Source: VXNF01 sp965116465 (GTDB lineage Bacteria > Actinomycetota > Acidimicrobiia > Acidimicrobiales > CATQHL01). Taken from it: DNA of 64,000 nt. Each line of letters begins with the position of its first letter. Position 1 is the stretch's first letter. The DNA is taken from contig OZ220687.1 in assembly GCA_965116465.1 (NCBI GenBank), positions 3,348,001 through 3,412,000 of the forward strand. Direction: 5' to 3'. Below the pieces are notes generated by a model. That model had not been told where the DNA came from. It saw nothing but the letters and a program-made list of their open reading frames with translations, and made no database searches. Of this stretch, positions 26,502-35,800 are shown one piece after another. Both the position numbers and the translations under genes were made by a program.

Positions 26502-27431
26502 ATGGACAAGGGATTGCGGGACGCCTCCGAGGAGGCGTTCGTGGGTGGCCGGTGGCGGCCGGAGCGGGCCTGGGAGGAGGATGCCGCCGTCGCCGACGAC
26601 GTGGTGAATCGGGTCCTCGTGCTCGGGGACATTCACAACAGCGACGGCGTGCTGCGGGCGGCGCTGCAGATTGCCGAGCGTGAACGCTGTGATGCGGTGG
26701 TTTCCGTCGGCGACTTCTGGTTGCAGGACTGCTCCTGGGATACCCGGACGCGGACGCACGTGGAGGGTGAACCGTCGATCTCCTGGGCGCCGCTGATGCG
26801 GCTGGCCATGCGAGCGCCGGTGCCGGTCATCGTCATCGACGGCAACCACGAGGTCTGGCCCTGCCTGGCCGCCTACGCGCAGCGGCCCGACGTGGTGCAG
26901 GCGCGGGCGACCGGGAGACCGCTGCATCTGGGCGGGACGCTGTGGTGGGCCGACCGGGGCAGCACCTGGATTTGGAGCGGGGCACGCTGTGGCGCGCTCG
27001 GCGGCGCCGTCAGCCCCGACAAGTTCATCGGGAAGCTGGCGTCACACCGGTGGCCCGAACACGAGGCGCCCAGCCGGGACGACCTGTGCCGGCTGCTCGC
27101 CAACGCGCCCCAAGGCTTGGACGTGCTGTTCTGCCACGACGCGCCCGCCGGCGTGGCCGGACTGAAAGGACTACCGAAGACGCTTATCCCGGACTGGATC
27201 CTGGCGGAGTGCAGGGAGGTGCGGGGCCTCCTACACGACGCCGTCGAGCGAACCAGGCCCCACGTGGTGTTCCACGGCCACTGGCACCAGACCAACCACG
27301 AGCACATCCGCGACGGCGCCACCGAGGTTTTCGGCCTCGACCGCGACGGCAAGGGCGGCTGCATCGCCGTGCTCGACCTCGCCGACCTGGGCGGCGCCCG
27401 CTTCGTGGGCAGGCGGGACCTGCCGGCCTGA
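26502..27431 (+). CDS. Calcineurin-like metallophosphoesterase
   Basis: This 309-aa product has the metal-binding signatures of the family: VLVLGDIHNSDG (D-x-H, about residue 30), SVGDFW (G-D), VIDGNHEVW (G-N-H-E), LFCHDAPAG and FHGHWHQ (G-H-x-H). All five motifs are present, so it should be active. The start is ATG 26502 (GTG 26499 is adjacent), with GAGGGG upstream. Longer in-frame starts reach into the promoter of the divergent ThDP gene. The substrate is unknown. It precedes the dehydrogenase gene by 46 bp on the same strand. Confidence 0.85.
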   Translation: MDKGLRDASEEAFVGGRWRPERAWEEDAAVADDVVNRVLVLGDIHNSDGVLRAALQIAERERCDAVVSVGDFWLQDCSWDTRTRTHVEGEPSISWAPLMRLAMRAPVPVIVIDGNHEVWPCLAAYAQRPDVVQARATGRPLHLGGTLWWADRGSTWIWSGARCGALGGAVSPDKFIGKLASHRWPEHEAPSRDDLCRLLANAPQGLDVLFCHDAPAGVAGLKGLPKTLIPDWILAECREVRGLLHDAVERTRPHVVFHGHWHQTNHEHIRDGATEVFGLDRDGKGGCIAVLDLADLGGARFVGRRDLPA

Positions 27432-27477
27432 TGCCGACTACGGTGCCGGCGGCTCGAATCGCACTGAGGAGCACCTG

Positions 27478-28437
27478 ATGGCGAAACCGCTCGTGGCCGT
27501 TACCGATCATCCCTTCCCTGATCTCGAACCGACGCGGGAGGTGCTCGCCCCTCTGGGCGCGGAGATCGGGATGTCCGCCTCGGTCGGTGCGGCCGACGTC
27601 CTGGCGGTGGCTAGGGAGGCCGACGCGGTCATCAACACCTACGCCCAGCTGCCCGCCGAGTTGATCGACCGCTTCGAGCGCTGCCGGATCATCGCCCGCA
27701 CGGGCATAGGGATCGACACGGTGGATCTGGCGGCCGCCACGGCCAGGGGCATCGTCGTGACCAACGTCCCGGAGTACTGCGAGGACGAGGTCTCCGACCA
27801 CGCCATGGCGCTCATGCTGGCGCTGGCCCGCAACGTGACGCGGGGCAACGCGCTGGTGCACGGCGGCAGTTGGGATCTCGCGGGGGTCAAGCCGATCCAC
27901 CGGGTGCGGGGGCGGGTGGTCGGTCTGGTGGGCTTCGGCAAGATCGCCCGGCTCGTGGCCACCAAAGCCCAGGGATTCGGGCTGGATGTGCTGGCGTTCG
28001 ACCCGTACGTGGATCCCGCCGGAGCCGCCGCCCTCGACGTCGAGTTGGTGCCGTTCGAGGAGTTGCTGGCGCGCTCGGACTTCGTGTCGGTCCACGCGCC
28101 CCTCACGCCGGAAACCCGTCATCTGATCGGCGCCGAGGCGCTGGCGATGATGCGACCGGAGGCCGTGGTCGTGAACACCGCCCGGGGCGGGCTGGTGGAC
28201 GTCGCCGCGCTGGCGGAGGCGCTGGACCGCGGGGCCATCGCCGGGGCCGGGCTCGACGTGCTGCCCGACGAGCCGCCCGCCGCCGACCTGCCGCTCTACG
28301 GCCGGGCGAACGTGATCCTCACGCCGCACACCGCCTTCTACTCCGAGGAGTCGGTGCTGGATCTCCAGGTCAAGGCCGCCCAGCAGGTGGCGCTGGTGCT
28401 GTCGGGCCAGGAGCCGGTCTACCCGGTCAACCTCTAG
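27478..28437 (+). CDS. D-isomer-specific 2-hydroxyacid dehydrogenase
   Basis: This 319-aa NAD-dependent enzyme of the phosphoglycerate dehydrogenase/CtBP-like family probably interconverts a 2-oxoacid and a D-2-hydroxyacid. The nucleotide fold GRVVGLVGFGKIARLV is at about residues 143-158. The catalytic triad is Arg in TARGGLVD, Glu in LPDEPP and His in LTPHTAFY. ATG 27478 follows GAGGAG. Its stop overlaps that of the convergent ABC permease by 4 bp. Adjacency to a TauABC-like importer suggests shared organic acid or sulfonate metabolism, but they are on opposite strands. Confidence 0.9.
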   Translation: MAKPLVAVTDHPFPDLEPTREVLAPLGAEIGMSASVGAADVLAVAREADAVINTYAQLPAELIDRFERCRIIARTGIGIDTVDLAAATARGIVVTNVPEYCEDEVSDHAMALMLALARNVTRGNALVHGGSWDLAGVKPIHRVRGRVVGLVGFGKIARLVATKAQGFGLDVLAFDPYVDPAGAAALDVELVPFEELLARSDFVSVHAPLTPETRHLIGAEALAMMRPEAVVVNTARGGLVDVAALAEALDRGAIAGAGLDVLPDEPPAADLPLYGRANVILTPHTAFYSEESVLDLQVKAAQQVALVLSGQEPVYPVNL

Positions 28438-29390
28438 AGCGAGATGACCTGGCCGCCCTCCTGGGTGGTCTGCCAGCGCAGCGACTTGCGCTCCACGAAG
28501 CCGATCCCGCCGTTCATGATCAGCGCGATCAGGGCGAGGATGAACACGATGGCGAAGGTGTCGCCGTAGGAGAGCTGGTTGGCCGCGGTGATGAGCCGCT
28601 GGCCGAGGCCCCGCTTGGCTGAGAAGATCTCGCCGAACACCACCGCCAGCACCGAGATGACCGCCGACAGCCGCAGCGCGCCGAACACCGCCGGGGTGAT
28701 GCCGGGCAGGGTGACCTTCATGAAGCGCTGTCGCTGGGAGGCGCCCATGGTCCGGGACACCAGGTCCAGGTCGGGGTCCACCAGCGCCACAGCGGACTGG
28801 GTGGGCACCTCCACGATGAAGAACACGATCAGCACCGCCAGGACCACCTTGGACATCTCGCCGACCCCGTAGATGATGAGGATCAGCGGCAGGAAGGCGA
28901 TCTTGGGCATGGCGTTGACGATGACGACGAAAGGCCCCAATGTTCTCGCCGCTCTCTGGAAGCGACCCAGGACGATGCCGACGATGAGCCCGAGGAGCGA
29001 GCCGAGCACGAAGCCGATCAACGCCTCCTTCACCGTGACCCAGAGGTCCTGCCAGAAGAGCTGCTCGTGGTAGATCTCGGTGAAGTACACCCAGGTCTCG
29101 TACGGGCTGGCCCGGAACGTCTCGGGCACGTTCGGGAACGGCTTCACGCCGAACACCGAGAACGAGTCCCAGCCGTTCCAGAGCACCTCGGACCACCAGA
29201 GCCACCAGAGCAGGAACAGGATCCCGATCCGAAGCAACTGGACCGGCACGTCGATGCGCCGCAGCCAGTATCTCCAGGTGGGCTCGTGGGGGATCAACGC
29301 CTCCACTTCCTCCTGGGTCAGCGCGTCGGCCAACCTCGTGCCCTCGGCCATGTCGGCCTCGCGCGGCTCGTCGACGTCAGACGATCTCAC
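28434..29390 (-). CDS. TauC/SsuC-like ABC transporter permease
   Basis: This 318-aa inner-membrane permease of the nitrate/sulfonate/taurine class has an N-terminal cytoplasmic stretch of about 50 residues and a Trp-rich first helix (LFLLWWLWWSEVLW). About five further helices follow. The cytoplasmic coupling loop is seen in SRTMGASQRQRFMKVTLPG. It overlaps the upstream ATPase gene by 14 bp, showing translational coupling. Confidence 0.9.
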   Translation of the reverse strand: MRSSDVDEPREADMAEGTRLADALTQEEVEALIPHEPTWRYWLRRIDVPVQLLRIGILFLLWWLWWSEVLWNGWDSFSVFGVKPFPNVPETFRASPYETWVYFTEIYHEQLFWQDLWVTVKEALIGFVLGSLLGLIVGIVLGRFQRAARTLGPFVVIVNAMPKIAFLPLILIIYGVGEMSKVVLAVLIVFFIVEVPTQSAVALVDPDLDLVSRTMGASQRQRFMKVTLPGITPAVFGALRLSAVISVLAVVFGEIFSAKRGLGQRLITAANQLSYGDTFAIVFILALIALIMNGGIGFVERKSLRWQTTQEGGQVISL

Positions 29391-30153
29391 CGCGCAACTC
29401 CTCCCAGATCTTGTGCTCGGTGTCCCGGAAGGCCGGGTCGAATCGGAGCTCGTCGATCACCCGCGGGCGGGGCAGATCCACGACGGTGTCGGACTTGATG
29501 CGGCCGGGGCGGGCGGTCATGACGATGACCCGGTCGGCCAGCAGCACGGCCTCCTCCAGGTCGTGGGTCACGAAGATGACCGTCTTGTGGGTCTCGTACC
29601 AGAGCTCCAGGAACTCGGCCTGCACGGTGAGGCGGGTCTGGGCGTCGAGGGCGCCGAAGGGCTCGTCCATGAGCCACAGGTCGGGGCTGATGGCCAGCGT
29701 GCGGGCGATGGCAACCCGCTGGCGCATGCCCTGGCTGAGCTGGGAGGGGTACGAGTCGGCGAACCCTTCGAGGCGCAGCTTGGCCAGCAGCTCCATGGCC
29801 TGGCGGCGCCGCTCCGCCTTCGGCACCTTGCGGAACTCCAGCCCCAGCTCCACGTTCCTGCGGGCGGTGCGCCACGGGCTCAGGCCGGAGCGGGCCAGCA
29901 TGTAGCCGATGTCCTGGCTGGGGCCGTCGACCTCGGTGCCGTGGCGGAGGACCGAACCCCGGGTGGGGTTGAGGATCCCGGCCAGCATGTTCAGGATCGT
30001 GGTCTTGCCGCAGCCGCTGGGGCCCACGACGGCCACGAATTGGCCCGCTGGGATGGCGACGTCGATGTCCTGAACGGCGAGCACCGGCTCATCGTCGGGG
30101 CGGTCGCCGCCGAAGATGAGCGTGACGTCCTTCAGTTCTACGGCCGGCTGCAC
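29377..30153 (-). CDS. TauB/SsuB-like ABC transporter ATPase
   Basis: This 258-aa single-cassette ATPase has Walker A GPSGCGKTT (about residues 44-52), Q-loop region, signature LSQGMRQRVAIARTL, Walker B LWLMDEPFGALD and switch His in VTHDLEEAV. It energises the adjacent permease. It follows the binding-protein gene after a 77-bp gap that holds a strong stem-loop. Confidence 0.92.
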   Translation of the reverse strand: MQPAVELKDVTLIFGGDRPDDEPVLAVQDIDVAIPAGQFVAVVGPSGCGKTTILNMLAGILNPTRGSVLRHGTEVDGPSQDIGYMLARSGLSPWRTARRNVELGLEFRKVPKAERRRQAMELLAKLRLEGFADSYPSQLSQGMRQRVAIARTLAISPDLWLMDEPFGALDAQTRLTVQAEFLELWYETHKTVIFVTHDLEEAVLLADRVIVMTARPGRIKSDTVVDLPRPRVIDELRFDPAFRDTEHKIWEELRGEIV

Positions 30154-30179
30154 AGAACCCCTAGGTTGTCAGACTCGTG

Positions 30180-30213
30180 CCGGTCGGGCGACTCGTTTGA
30201 GCCGCCCGACCGG
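30180..30213 (-). terminator. Intercistronic stem-loop after the duplicated binding-protein gene
   Basis: Arms CCGGTCGGGCG (30180-30190) and CGCCCGACCGG (30203-30213) are perfect. The loop contains a further CTC-GTTT-GAG stem. It lies 18 bp after the binding-protein stop and before the ATPase gene, the same position as at the other two transporters here. Confidence 0.7.
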
Positions 30214-30230
30214 GCAGAGTTCCGGGTTGG

Positions 30231-32408
30231 TTACGGGGTGACGGCGAAGTCGTCGAAGTCCTGCGCCTCTTCGAGGATGCCGCGTCCCACGGCGTAGTTC
30301 ACGTTGTTGCCGAGCCGCCTGGGGTCGGGGCGCCCGTTGAGGCTGAAGCTGCCGATGTTGCTTGCCAGCACGACCTCGGCGACCGAGCGGTCCAGGCCCA
30401 GGAAGCTCTCCATGAGGTCCAGCACCTCGGGATGGTTGGCCGGGTTGCGCATCCAGTCCATGGCGTCACGCACCGAGCGGGCGTAGATGGCCACCGTGTT
30501 CGGGTTGTTCCGGAAGAACTCCCGGCTGGTGGTGTTGACCGCCGATGGCCAGTCCAGCTCGGTGGGGCCCTGGCCGGTGCGCAGCGTGAACGGCGAGTAG
30601 CCGATGCCGTCGATGACCGCCTGGCTGAGGCCGGGCTCGAAGGTGATGGCCCAGTCCACCTCGCCCGAGGACAATGCGGCCAGCGTGGTGCCGGCCAGTC
30701 CGGTGGCGATGTAGGTGGCGCCGTCGGGGTCGAACCCGGCGGAGTCGTACAGCTGGCGGGCGATCTGCTCGGCGGCGGCGCCGCGGGCCACCACGCCCAC
30801 GCTGGTGCCCTCGAGGGCGGCCATGGTGCACTGCCAGTCGCCATGCTCGCAGTCGATGGGCCCGAAGTTCTCGCTGATGATGATGTCGAAGAAGTGCGTG
30901 TCCTGGATCTGCTGGAACAGCACCACGTCGAAGCCGGCGTTGCGGATGCCCAGCATGTTGTCCGGCGTGTTGATGGAGAAGTTCACCTCGCCGGCGATCA
31001 GCGCGGCGGCGTTGGCCGGGCCCGAGTGGCACTGCACGAACTCGCCGGTCACGCCCCGGTCGCCCAGGAAGCCCTTTTCCACCGCCACGTGCACCGTCAG
31101 GCCGTTGAACGACGGCGCCTGGCAGATCAGGACGTGATCGGTCTCGGCCACCAACTCGTCGGGCAGGATGGCCTCGATGTCGGGGCCGACCGCGAACTCT
31201 CCGAACTGCTGGGCCTCGGCGAGGATGCCGCGACCCACCGCGTAGTTGACGTTGTTGCCGATCCGGACCGGGTCGAGCACGCCGGTGACGGTGTAGCTGC
31301 CGATGTTGTTGTCCACGATGTGCGCGGCCATGTCGAGTTCGAGGCCGAGGAAGTCGCTCACGCCCGCCAGCAGCTCGTCACGGTTGGCCGGATCACGCAT
31401 CCACTCGACGGCTTCCACCATCGCCTCGCGGTAGTGCAGGACGGTGTTGGGGTTGTTGTCCCAGAAGTCCCGCGCGGTGAGCAGGATTGCCGAGGGCCAG
31501 TCCAACTCGGACGGGCCGTGTCCCGCCTGGAGTCGGAACGGCCGGTAGCCGATGCCGTCGAGTTCGGCCCGGGTCAGGCCCGGCTCGAACGTGATGGTCC
31601 AGTCGATCTCGTCGGAGGCCAGCGCGGCCAGTGTCGTCCCCGACAGGCCGGTGGCGATGTACGTGGAGTCGTCGGGATCGAACCCGGCCGAGTCGAGCAA
31701 CTGCCGAGCGATCTGCTCGGCGGCCGCGCCGCGGGCCACCACGCCGACCCGGGTGCCCTCGAGTGCGGCCATCGCGCACTCCCAGTCGCCCTCTGCGCAG
31801 TCGATCTGCCCGAAGTTGTTCGATACGACGATGTCGAAGAAATGGGTGTCGACGATCTGGGCGAACATGACCACATCGAAATCGGCGTTGCGGATACCCA
31901 GCATGTTGTCGGGAGTGTTCAACGCGATGTCGACCTGTCTCGAGACCAACGCCGCGGCCTGCGCCGGGCCCGACAAGCACGCCACGAACTCGATGTCGGT
32001 CCCCCGATCGGAGAGGAACCCCTGCGAGACCATGACCTCCGCATACATCTGGGTGAACGACGGCGCTGCGCACACCCGGATCAGGTCCACCTCCGGCGGG
32101 CCGATCACCATCGGCTCGGCGGCGTCGGCTGCGGTGGCCGGCTCGGCGTCGTCCATGTCGTCGGCGGCTGCGTCGTCTGCAGCGGGAGGCGGTGCGGGTG
32201 CGGCGTCGTCCATGTCCTCGGCGTCGTCCATGTCGTCCGCGGGTGCGGCGTCGTCCATGTCCTCGGCGTCGTCCATGTCGTCAGCGGCGGCCGGAGCCGG
32301 TGACGGATCAGGCGCGGACGGCTCGTCGTCGCCGGCGCACGCTGCAGCGAGCAGCGAGAACGCCAGCAGAATCCCGACGAGTCCGAACAGTCGTGATCGT
32401 GTCCTCAT
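30231..32408 (-). CDS. NMT1/SsuA-like binding lipoprotein with two tandem binding domains
   Basis: This 725-aa lipoprotein starts at ATG 32408, after GAGGGG. The signal ends in lipobox LLAAAC (Cys about 23). Residues 35-100 are an acidic spacer of DDMDDAED repeats. Two homologous domains of about 305 residues follow (about 106-415 and 425-725). Both contain NTPDNMLGIRNA, VGVVARGAAAEQIARQL, DSAGFDP, YIATGL, TLAALxSxE, ITFEPGL, ELDWPSA and GNNVNYAVGRGIL. Ordinary family members have one domain of about 300 residues. It belongs with the downstream ATPase and permease. The ligand is unknown; taurine, sulfonates or thiamine-precursor-like compounds are family options. Confidence 0.9.
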   Translation of the reverse strand: MRTRSRLFGLVGILLAFSLLAAACAGDDEPSAPDPSPAPAAADDMDDAEDMDDAAPADDMDDAEDMDDAAPAPPPAADDAAADDMDDAEPATAADAAEPMVIGPPEVDLIRVCAAPSFTQMYAEVMVSQGFLSDRGTDIEFVACLSGPAQAAALVSRQVDIALNTPDNMLGIRNADFDVVMFAQIVDTHFFDIVVSNNFGQIDCAEGDWECAMAALEGTRVGVVARGAAAEQIARQLLDSAGFDPDDSTYIATGLSGTTLAALASDEIDWTITFEPGLTRAELDGIGYRPFRLQAGHGPSELDWPSAILLTARDFWDNNPNTVLHYREAMVEAVEWMRDPANRDELLAGVSDFLGLELDMAAHIVDNNIGSYTVTGVLDPVRIGNNVNYAVGRGILAEAQQFGEFAVGPDIEAILPDELVAETDHVLICQAPSFNGLTVHVAVEKGFLGDRGVTGEFVQCHSGPANAAALIAGEVNFSINTPDNMLGIRNAGFDVVLFQQIQDTHFFDIIISENFGPIDCEHGDWQCTMAALEGTSVGVVARGAAAEQIARQLYDSAGFDPDGATYIATGLAGTTLAALSSGEVDWAITFEPGLSQAVIDGIGYSPFTLRTGQGPTELDWPSAVNTTSREFFRNNPNTVAIYARSVRDAMDWMRNPANHPEVLDLMESFLGLDRSVAEVVLASNIGSFSLNGRPDPRRLGNNVNYAVGRGILEEAQDFDDFAVTP

Positions 32409-32458
32409 GTCAGTCCCCTCAACATCGTCATGAGACGCCCAGGTAGAGCGCCGTTGGG

Positions 32459-32490
32459 CCGGTATCAAACTAACAGATGTTTGATACCGG
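32459..32490 (-). promoter_or_regulatory. Operator or terminator candidate: 12-bp inverted repeat
   Basis: CCGGTATCAAAC (32459-32470) and GTTTGATACCGG (32479-32490) are perfect arms with an 8-bp spacer. The site is 51 bp upstream of the binding-lipoprotein start and 25 bp past the SDR stop. Its size and AT-rich inner half suit a TetR-like dimer. It could equally end the SDR transcript. Confidence 0.55.
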
Positions 32491-32514
32491 CGCACGTCGC
32501 CGCGGCGCCCCCGC

Positions 32515-33288
32515 TCAGCCGGCGGCCCAGCCTCCGTCGACGGTGTGCCAGCCGCCGTTGATGTACGAGGCGTCGTCGGATGCCAGGAAGGTCACGAGGG
32601 CGACGACCTCCTCGGGTCTGCCTCGCCGACCCATGGGGTTCCGCTCGTCGCTTCGCTTCAGGAACAGGTCCGGATCCTCGGGGAACTTGCCGGCCGCGAT
32701 CGACTCCAGCATGCGGCCCTCGACGGGCCCGGGGCAGACGGCGTTCACCCGGATCCCGGCCGGTGCCAGCTCGATGGCCGCGGTCTCGGTCATGCCGATG
32801 ACGGCGTGCTTGCTGGCGCCGTAGGCGATCAGCTCCGGCGTGCCGCGCAGCCCGGCGCCGGACGATGCATTGACGATGGCGCCGCCGCCACGCGCCCGCA
32901 TGGCGCCGGCCACGTGGCGCATGCCCAGCCAGACGCCCTTGGTGTTCACGGCCATGACCTTGTCGAACGTCTCCTCGGGGTAGTCCTCGAGCGGCGACAC
33001 GACCCCTTCGATGCCGGCGTTGTTGAACAGCACGTCCACGCCGCCGAAGCGGTCCACGGCCGCCTGCACGTAGGCCTCCACGTCGCCCGACTGCGTCACG
33101 TCGGCCCGAACCGCATGGGCCGTTCCGCCGGCCGCCTCGACCGCGGCGACGGTCCCGGCCAGGCCCTCGTCATCCAGGTCGACCGCCACCACGGCCGCAC
33201 CCTCGCCGGCGAAGCGCAGCGTCGCGGCCCGCCCGATGCCGCCTGCCGCCCCGGTCACGATCACGACCTTGCCCTCGAATCGGTTCAT
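32515..33288 (-). CDS. Short-chain dehydrogenase/reductase (SDR)
   Basis: This 257-aa classical SDR has cofactor loop TGAAGGIGRAA (about residues 12-22), NNAG in VLFNNAGIEG, catalytic Ser in NASSGAG, and YGASKHA carrying the YxxxK pair. An acidic VAVDLDD after the second strand favours NAD(H). The start is ATG 33288, preceded by AGAGGGG. The substrate is unknown. It is divergent from the sulfatase. Confidence 0.92.
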   Translation of the reverse strand: MNRFEGKVVIVTGAAGGIGRAATLRFAGEGAAVVAVDLDDEGLAGTVAAVEAAGGTAHAVRADVTQSGDVEAYVQAAVDRFGGVDVLFNNAGIEGVVSPLEDYPEETFDKVMAVNTKGVWLGMRHVAGAMRARGGGAIVNASSGAGLRGTPELIAYGASKHAVIGMTETAAIELAPAGIRVNAVCPGPVEGRMLESIAAGKFPEDPDLFLKRSDERNPMGRRGRPEEVVALVTFLASDDASYINGGWHTVDGGWAAG

Positions 33289-33442
33289 GGCTTCCCCTCT
33301 GTGAGATCCCCGGAATGTATGGCAAGGTGACGCCGCCGCGCTCGCCGGCGAGGGCGCTGTTGCCGGTGGGAGTAGGTTGCCGCGCCGGCGCATCGAGAGC
33401 CGGTCGGCCCAGTGGGTGACTCGAATCGACCAGGGGAGAGAC

Positions 33443-35770
33443 ATGTCCAGCGACCTGCAGAGCGAGCACTATCCGGGATTCGAGGGGCGGATCGGCCGGG
33501 TGTTCTCGACCTCGGAGCCGTGGTGGCCGCAGAAGCCGACCGCGCCCCAGGGTTCGCCGAACGTCGTGATCGTGCTGGCCGACGACCTGGGCTATTCCGA
33601 CGTGGGGTGCTACGGATCGGAGATCCCCACGCCGGCGATCGACACCCTGGCCGCGGCGGGGCTGCGCTACTCGAACTTCCACGTGACCCCCATGTGTTCG
33701 CCCACGCGGGCGGCGCTGTTGACGGGGCTGAACCCGCACCTGGCCGGCATGGGGTTCGTGGCCAACGCCGATCCCGGCTTCCCCGGCTATGCCGGCGAGT
33801 TGCCGCGCAACCAGCCGTCGCTGGCGGAGATGATGCGCGCCAACGGGTACGCCACCCTGGCGGTGGGGAAGTGGCACCTGTGCACTCCCGCCGACCTGTC
33901 CGACGCCGGCGACAGGAACTCGTGGCCGCTGCAGCGCGGGTTCGACCAGTACTACGGGTTCCTGGAGGCGCTCACGAACTTCCACCACCCGCACCGGCTG
34001 TACGAGGGCAACAGCGCCGTGCAGACCGACGAGTATCCCGAGGGGTACTACCTCACCGACGATCTGACCGACCGTGCGGTGCGCATGATCCGCGAGGTAC
34101 GCCTCGGCGACCCGGACAAGCCGTTCTTCCTGTACTACGCCCACGGGGCGGTGCACGCCCCGCTGCACGCCCCCGCCGACGACATCGCCCGCCACCGGGG
34201 CCGCTACGACGGCGGTTGGGACCGGCTGCGCACCGAGCGGCTGGCCCGCCAGATCGAATTGGGGATCGTGCCCCCCGGCACGGTGCTGCCGCCGCGCAAC
34301 ACCGAGCCCAACGAGGACGTCCAGGAATGGGACTCGCTGTCGGCGAAGCAGCGCAAGGTCATGGCGCGCTACATGGAGGTGTACGCGGCGATGGTGGAGT
34401 CGGTCGACCGGAGCGTGGCCGCCATCCGCGACACCCTCGAGGACCTGGGCGAACTCGACAACACCATCTTCATCTTCACCAGCGACAACGGGGCGTCCCG
34501 GGAGGGCGGCGAGTGGGGGACTCCCTCCTACTTCCAGGCCGTCGGCGAGATCTCCGGCACCCCCGGCGGGCACGGCGAGCCGATCGACGACGAGCTGGTC
34601 GCCAACATCGACGCGATCGGCGGGCCGACGACCTGGCCGCACTACCCGCGGGGCTGGGCCATGGCCTGCAACACGCCGTTCCGGCTGTACAAGCTCATGA
34701 CCTACCGGGGCGGGCACTCGGTGCCGTTGGTGCTGTCGTGGCCGGCGGGGCCGGTCGGGGAGCCGCGGGTGATCCGTGACCAGTACGCCAACGTCACCGA
34801 TGTCCTGCCCACGCTGGCGGACTTGCTGGGCCTCGAGGTGCCCAGCCAACGCGAGGGTCTCGAGGCGGAGCCGCTCTCGGGGGTGTCGTTCGCGACGTCG
34901 CTGACCGACCCGGCGGCGCCGTCATTGCGCGACGAGCAGTACTACGAGTGCGTCGGCCACCGGGCCTTCTACCGGGACGGCTGGGCAGCGGTGACCTTCC
35001 ACCGGAACCGCACGCCGTTCAGCGAGGATCAGTGGGAATTGTTCAACCTGCCCACCGACCTCAACGAGTTGCGCGACCTCGCCGGCGAGCGCCCGGACAA
35101 GCTGGCCGAGATGCTGCAGGGTTGGGAGGACGCGGCCTGGCGGAACCGGGTGTTCCCGCTCGACGAGGGGGTGGGGCTGAAGACGGCGATGCGGCCGCCC
35201 GGCGACGAGCGGTTCACCAGGCAGGTGCGGCTCTCACCGGGTGCGCCGAGTCTGGAACGGGTGCGGTCGCAGCGCCTCATCGGCGGCCGGTCGTTCCGCA
35301 TCGACATCCGTCTCGACCATCGCCCCGGCGACGAGGGGGTGCTGGTCGCCCACGGCGGCCAGGAAGCCGGCTACGTGCTGTACGTCGAGGGTGATCGGCT
35401 CCATTTCGAGTTGAACGAGGCGGGCCGGCCCAACCCCTTGGCGCCGGCGCCGATCGGTGAGTGCTCGGGGATCGTCGTCGACGTGCAGACTCCCGGCGAC
35501 AAGCGCTGGGACATCGCCGTGAACGTCGACGGCCGGACCGTCATCTCCGGCCAGGGCCTTGTGCAGATCTCGGAGTTCCTGCCCTTCGAGGGCATCGATG
35601 TCGGCATCGACCGGCGCTCGCCGGTCTCGTGGCAGCTCTACGAGCGCCGTGGCAGCTTCCCGTACACGGGCCGGCTCAGCGAGGTCGTCTACACCCCCGG
35701 CGAGTACGCCGCCGACGCCCCCGAGACGCGCCTCGACGAACTCCGCCGCATCGGCCTCGCCCTGGAGTAA
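33443..35770 (+). CDS. Type I sulfatase (arylsulfatase)
   Basis: This 775-aa sulfatase hydrolyses sulfate esters. The formylglycine site is C-S-P-T-R in TPMCSPTRAALLTG (about residues 83-96), with a cysteine that needs oxidation by a formylglycine-generating enzyme (none in the window). Metal ligands are in VLADDLGYSDVGCYG and FTSDNGASREGG. A lysine/His region GKWHLC is also present. After about residue 590 a beta-rich C-terminal domain follows. No signal peptide is seen, so it is probably cytoplasmic. The start is ATG 33443, after AGGGGAGAG. Confidence 0.9.
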   Translation: MSSDLQSEHYPGFEGRIGRVFSTSEPWWPQKPTAPQGSPNVVIVLADDLGYSDVGCYGSEIPTPAIDTLAAAGLRYSNFHVTPMCSPTRAALLTGLNPHLAGMGFVANADPGFPGYAGELPRNQPSLAEMMRANGYATLAVGKWHLCTPADLSDAGDRNSWPLQRGFDQYYGFLEALTNFHHPHRLYEGNSAVQTDEYPEGYYLTDDLTDRAVRMIREVRLGDPDKPFFLYYAHGAVHAPLHAPADDIARHRGRYDGGWDRLRTERLARQIELGIVPPGTVLPPRNTEPNEDVQEWDSLSAKQRKVMARYMEVYAAMVESVDRSVAAIRDTLEDLGELDNTIFIFTSDNGASREGGEWGTPSYFQAVGEISGTPGGHGEPIDDELVANIDAIGGPTTWPHYPRGWAMACNTPFRLYKLMTYRGGHSVPLVLSWPAGPVGEPRVIRDQYANVTDVLPTLADLLGLEVPSQREGLEAEPLSGVSFATSLTDPAAPSLRDEQYYECVGHRAFYRDGWAAVTFHRNRTPFSEDQWELFNLPTDLNELRDLAGERPDKLAEMLQGWEDAAWRNRVFPLDEGVGLKTAMRPPGDERFTRQVRLSPGAPSLERVRSQRLIGGRSFRIDIRLDHRPGDEGVLVAHGGQEAGYVLYVEGDRLHFELNEAGRPNPLAPAPIGECSGIVVDVQTPGDKRWDIAVNVDGRTVISGQGLVQISEFLPFEGIDVGIDRRSPVSWQLYERRGSFPYTGRLSEVVYTPGEYAADAPETRLDELRRIGLALE

Positions 35771-35800
35771 CCGCCGGGGTCCCGAGTTGATCGGCCAGGA

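Noticed and set aside
30432..32303. A 623-codon open frame opposite the duplicated binding-protein gene
   Set aside because: It is a shadow of that gene; its low-complexity tail is the complement of the acidic repeat linker.
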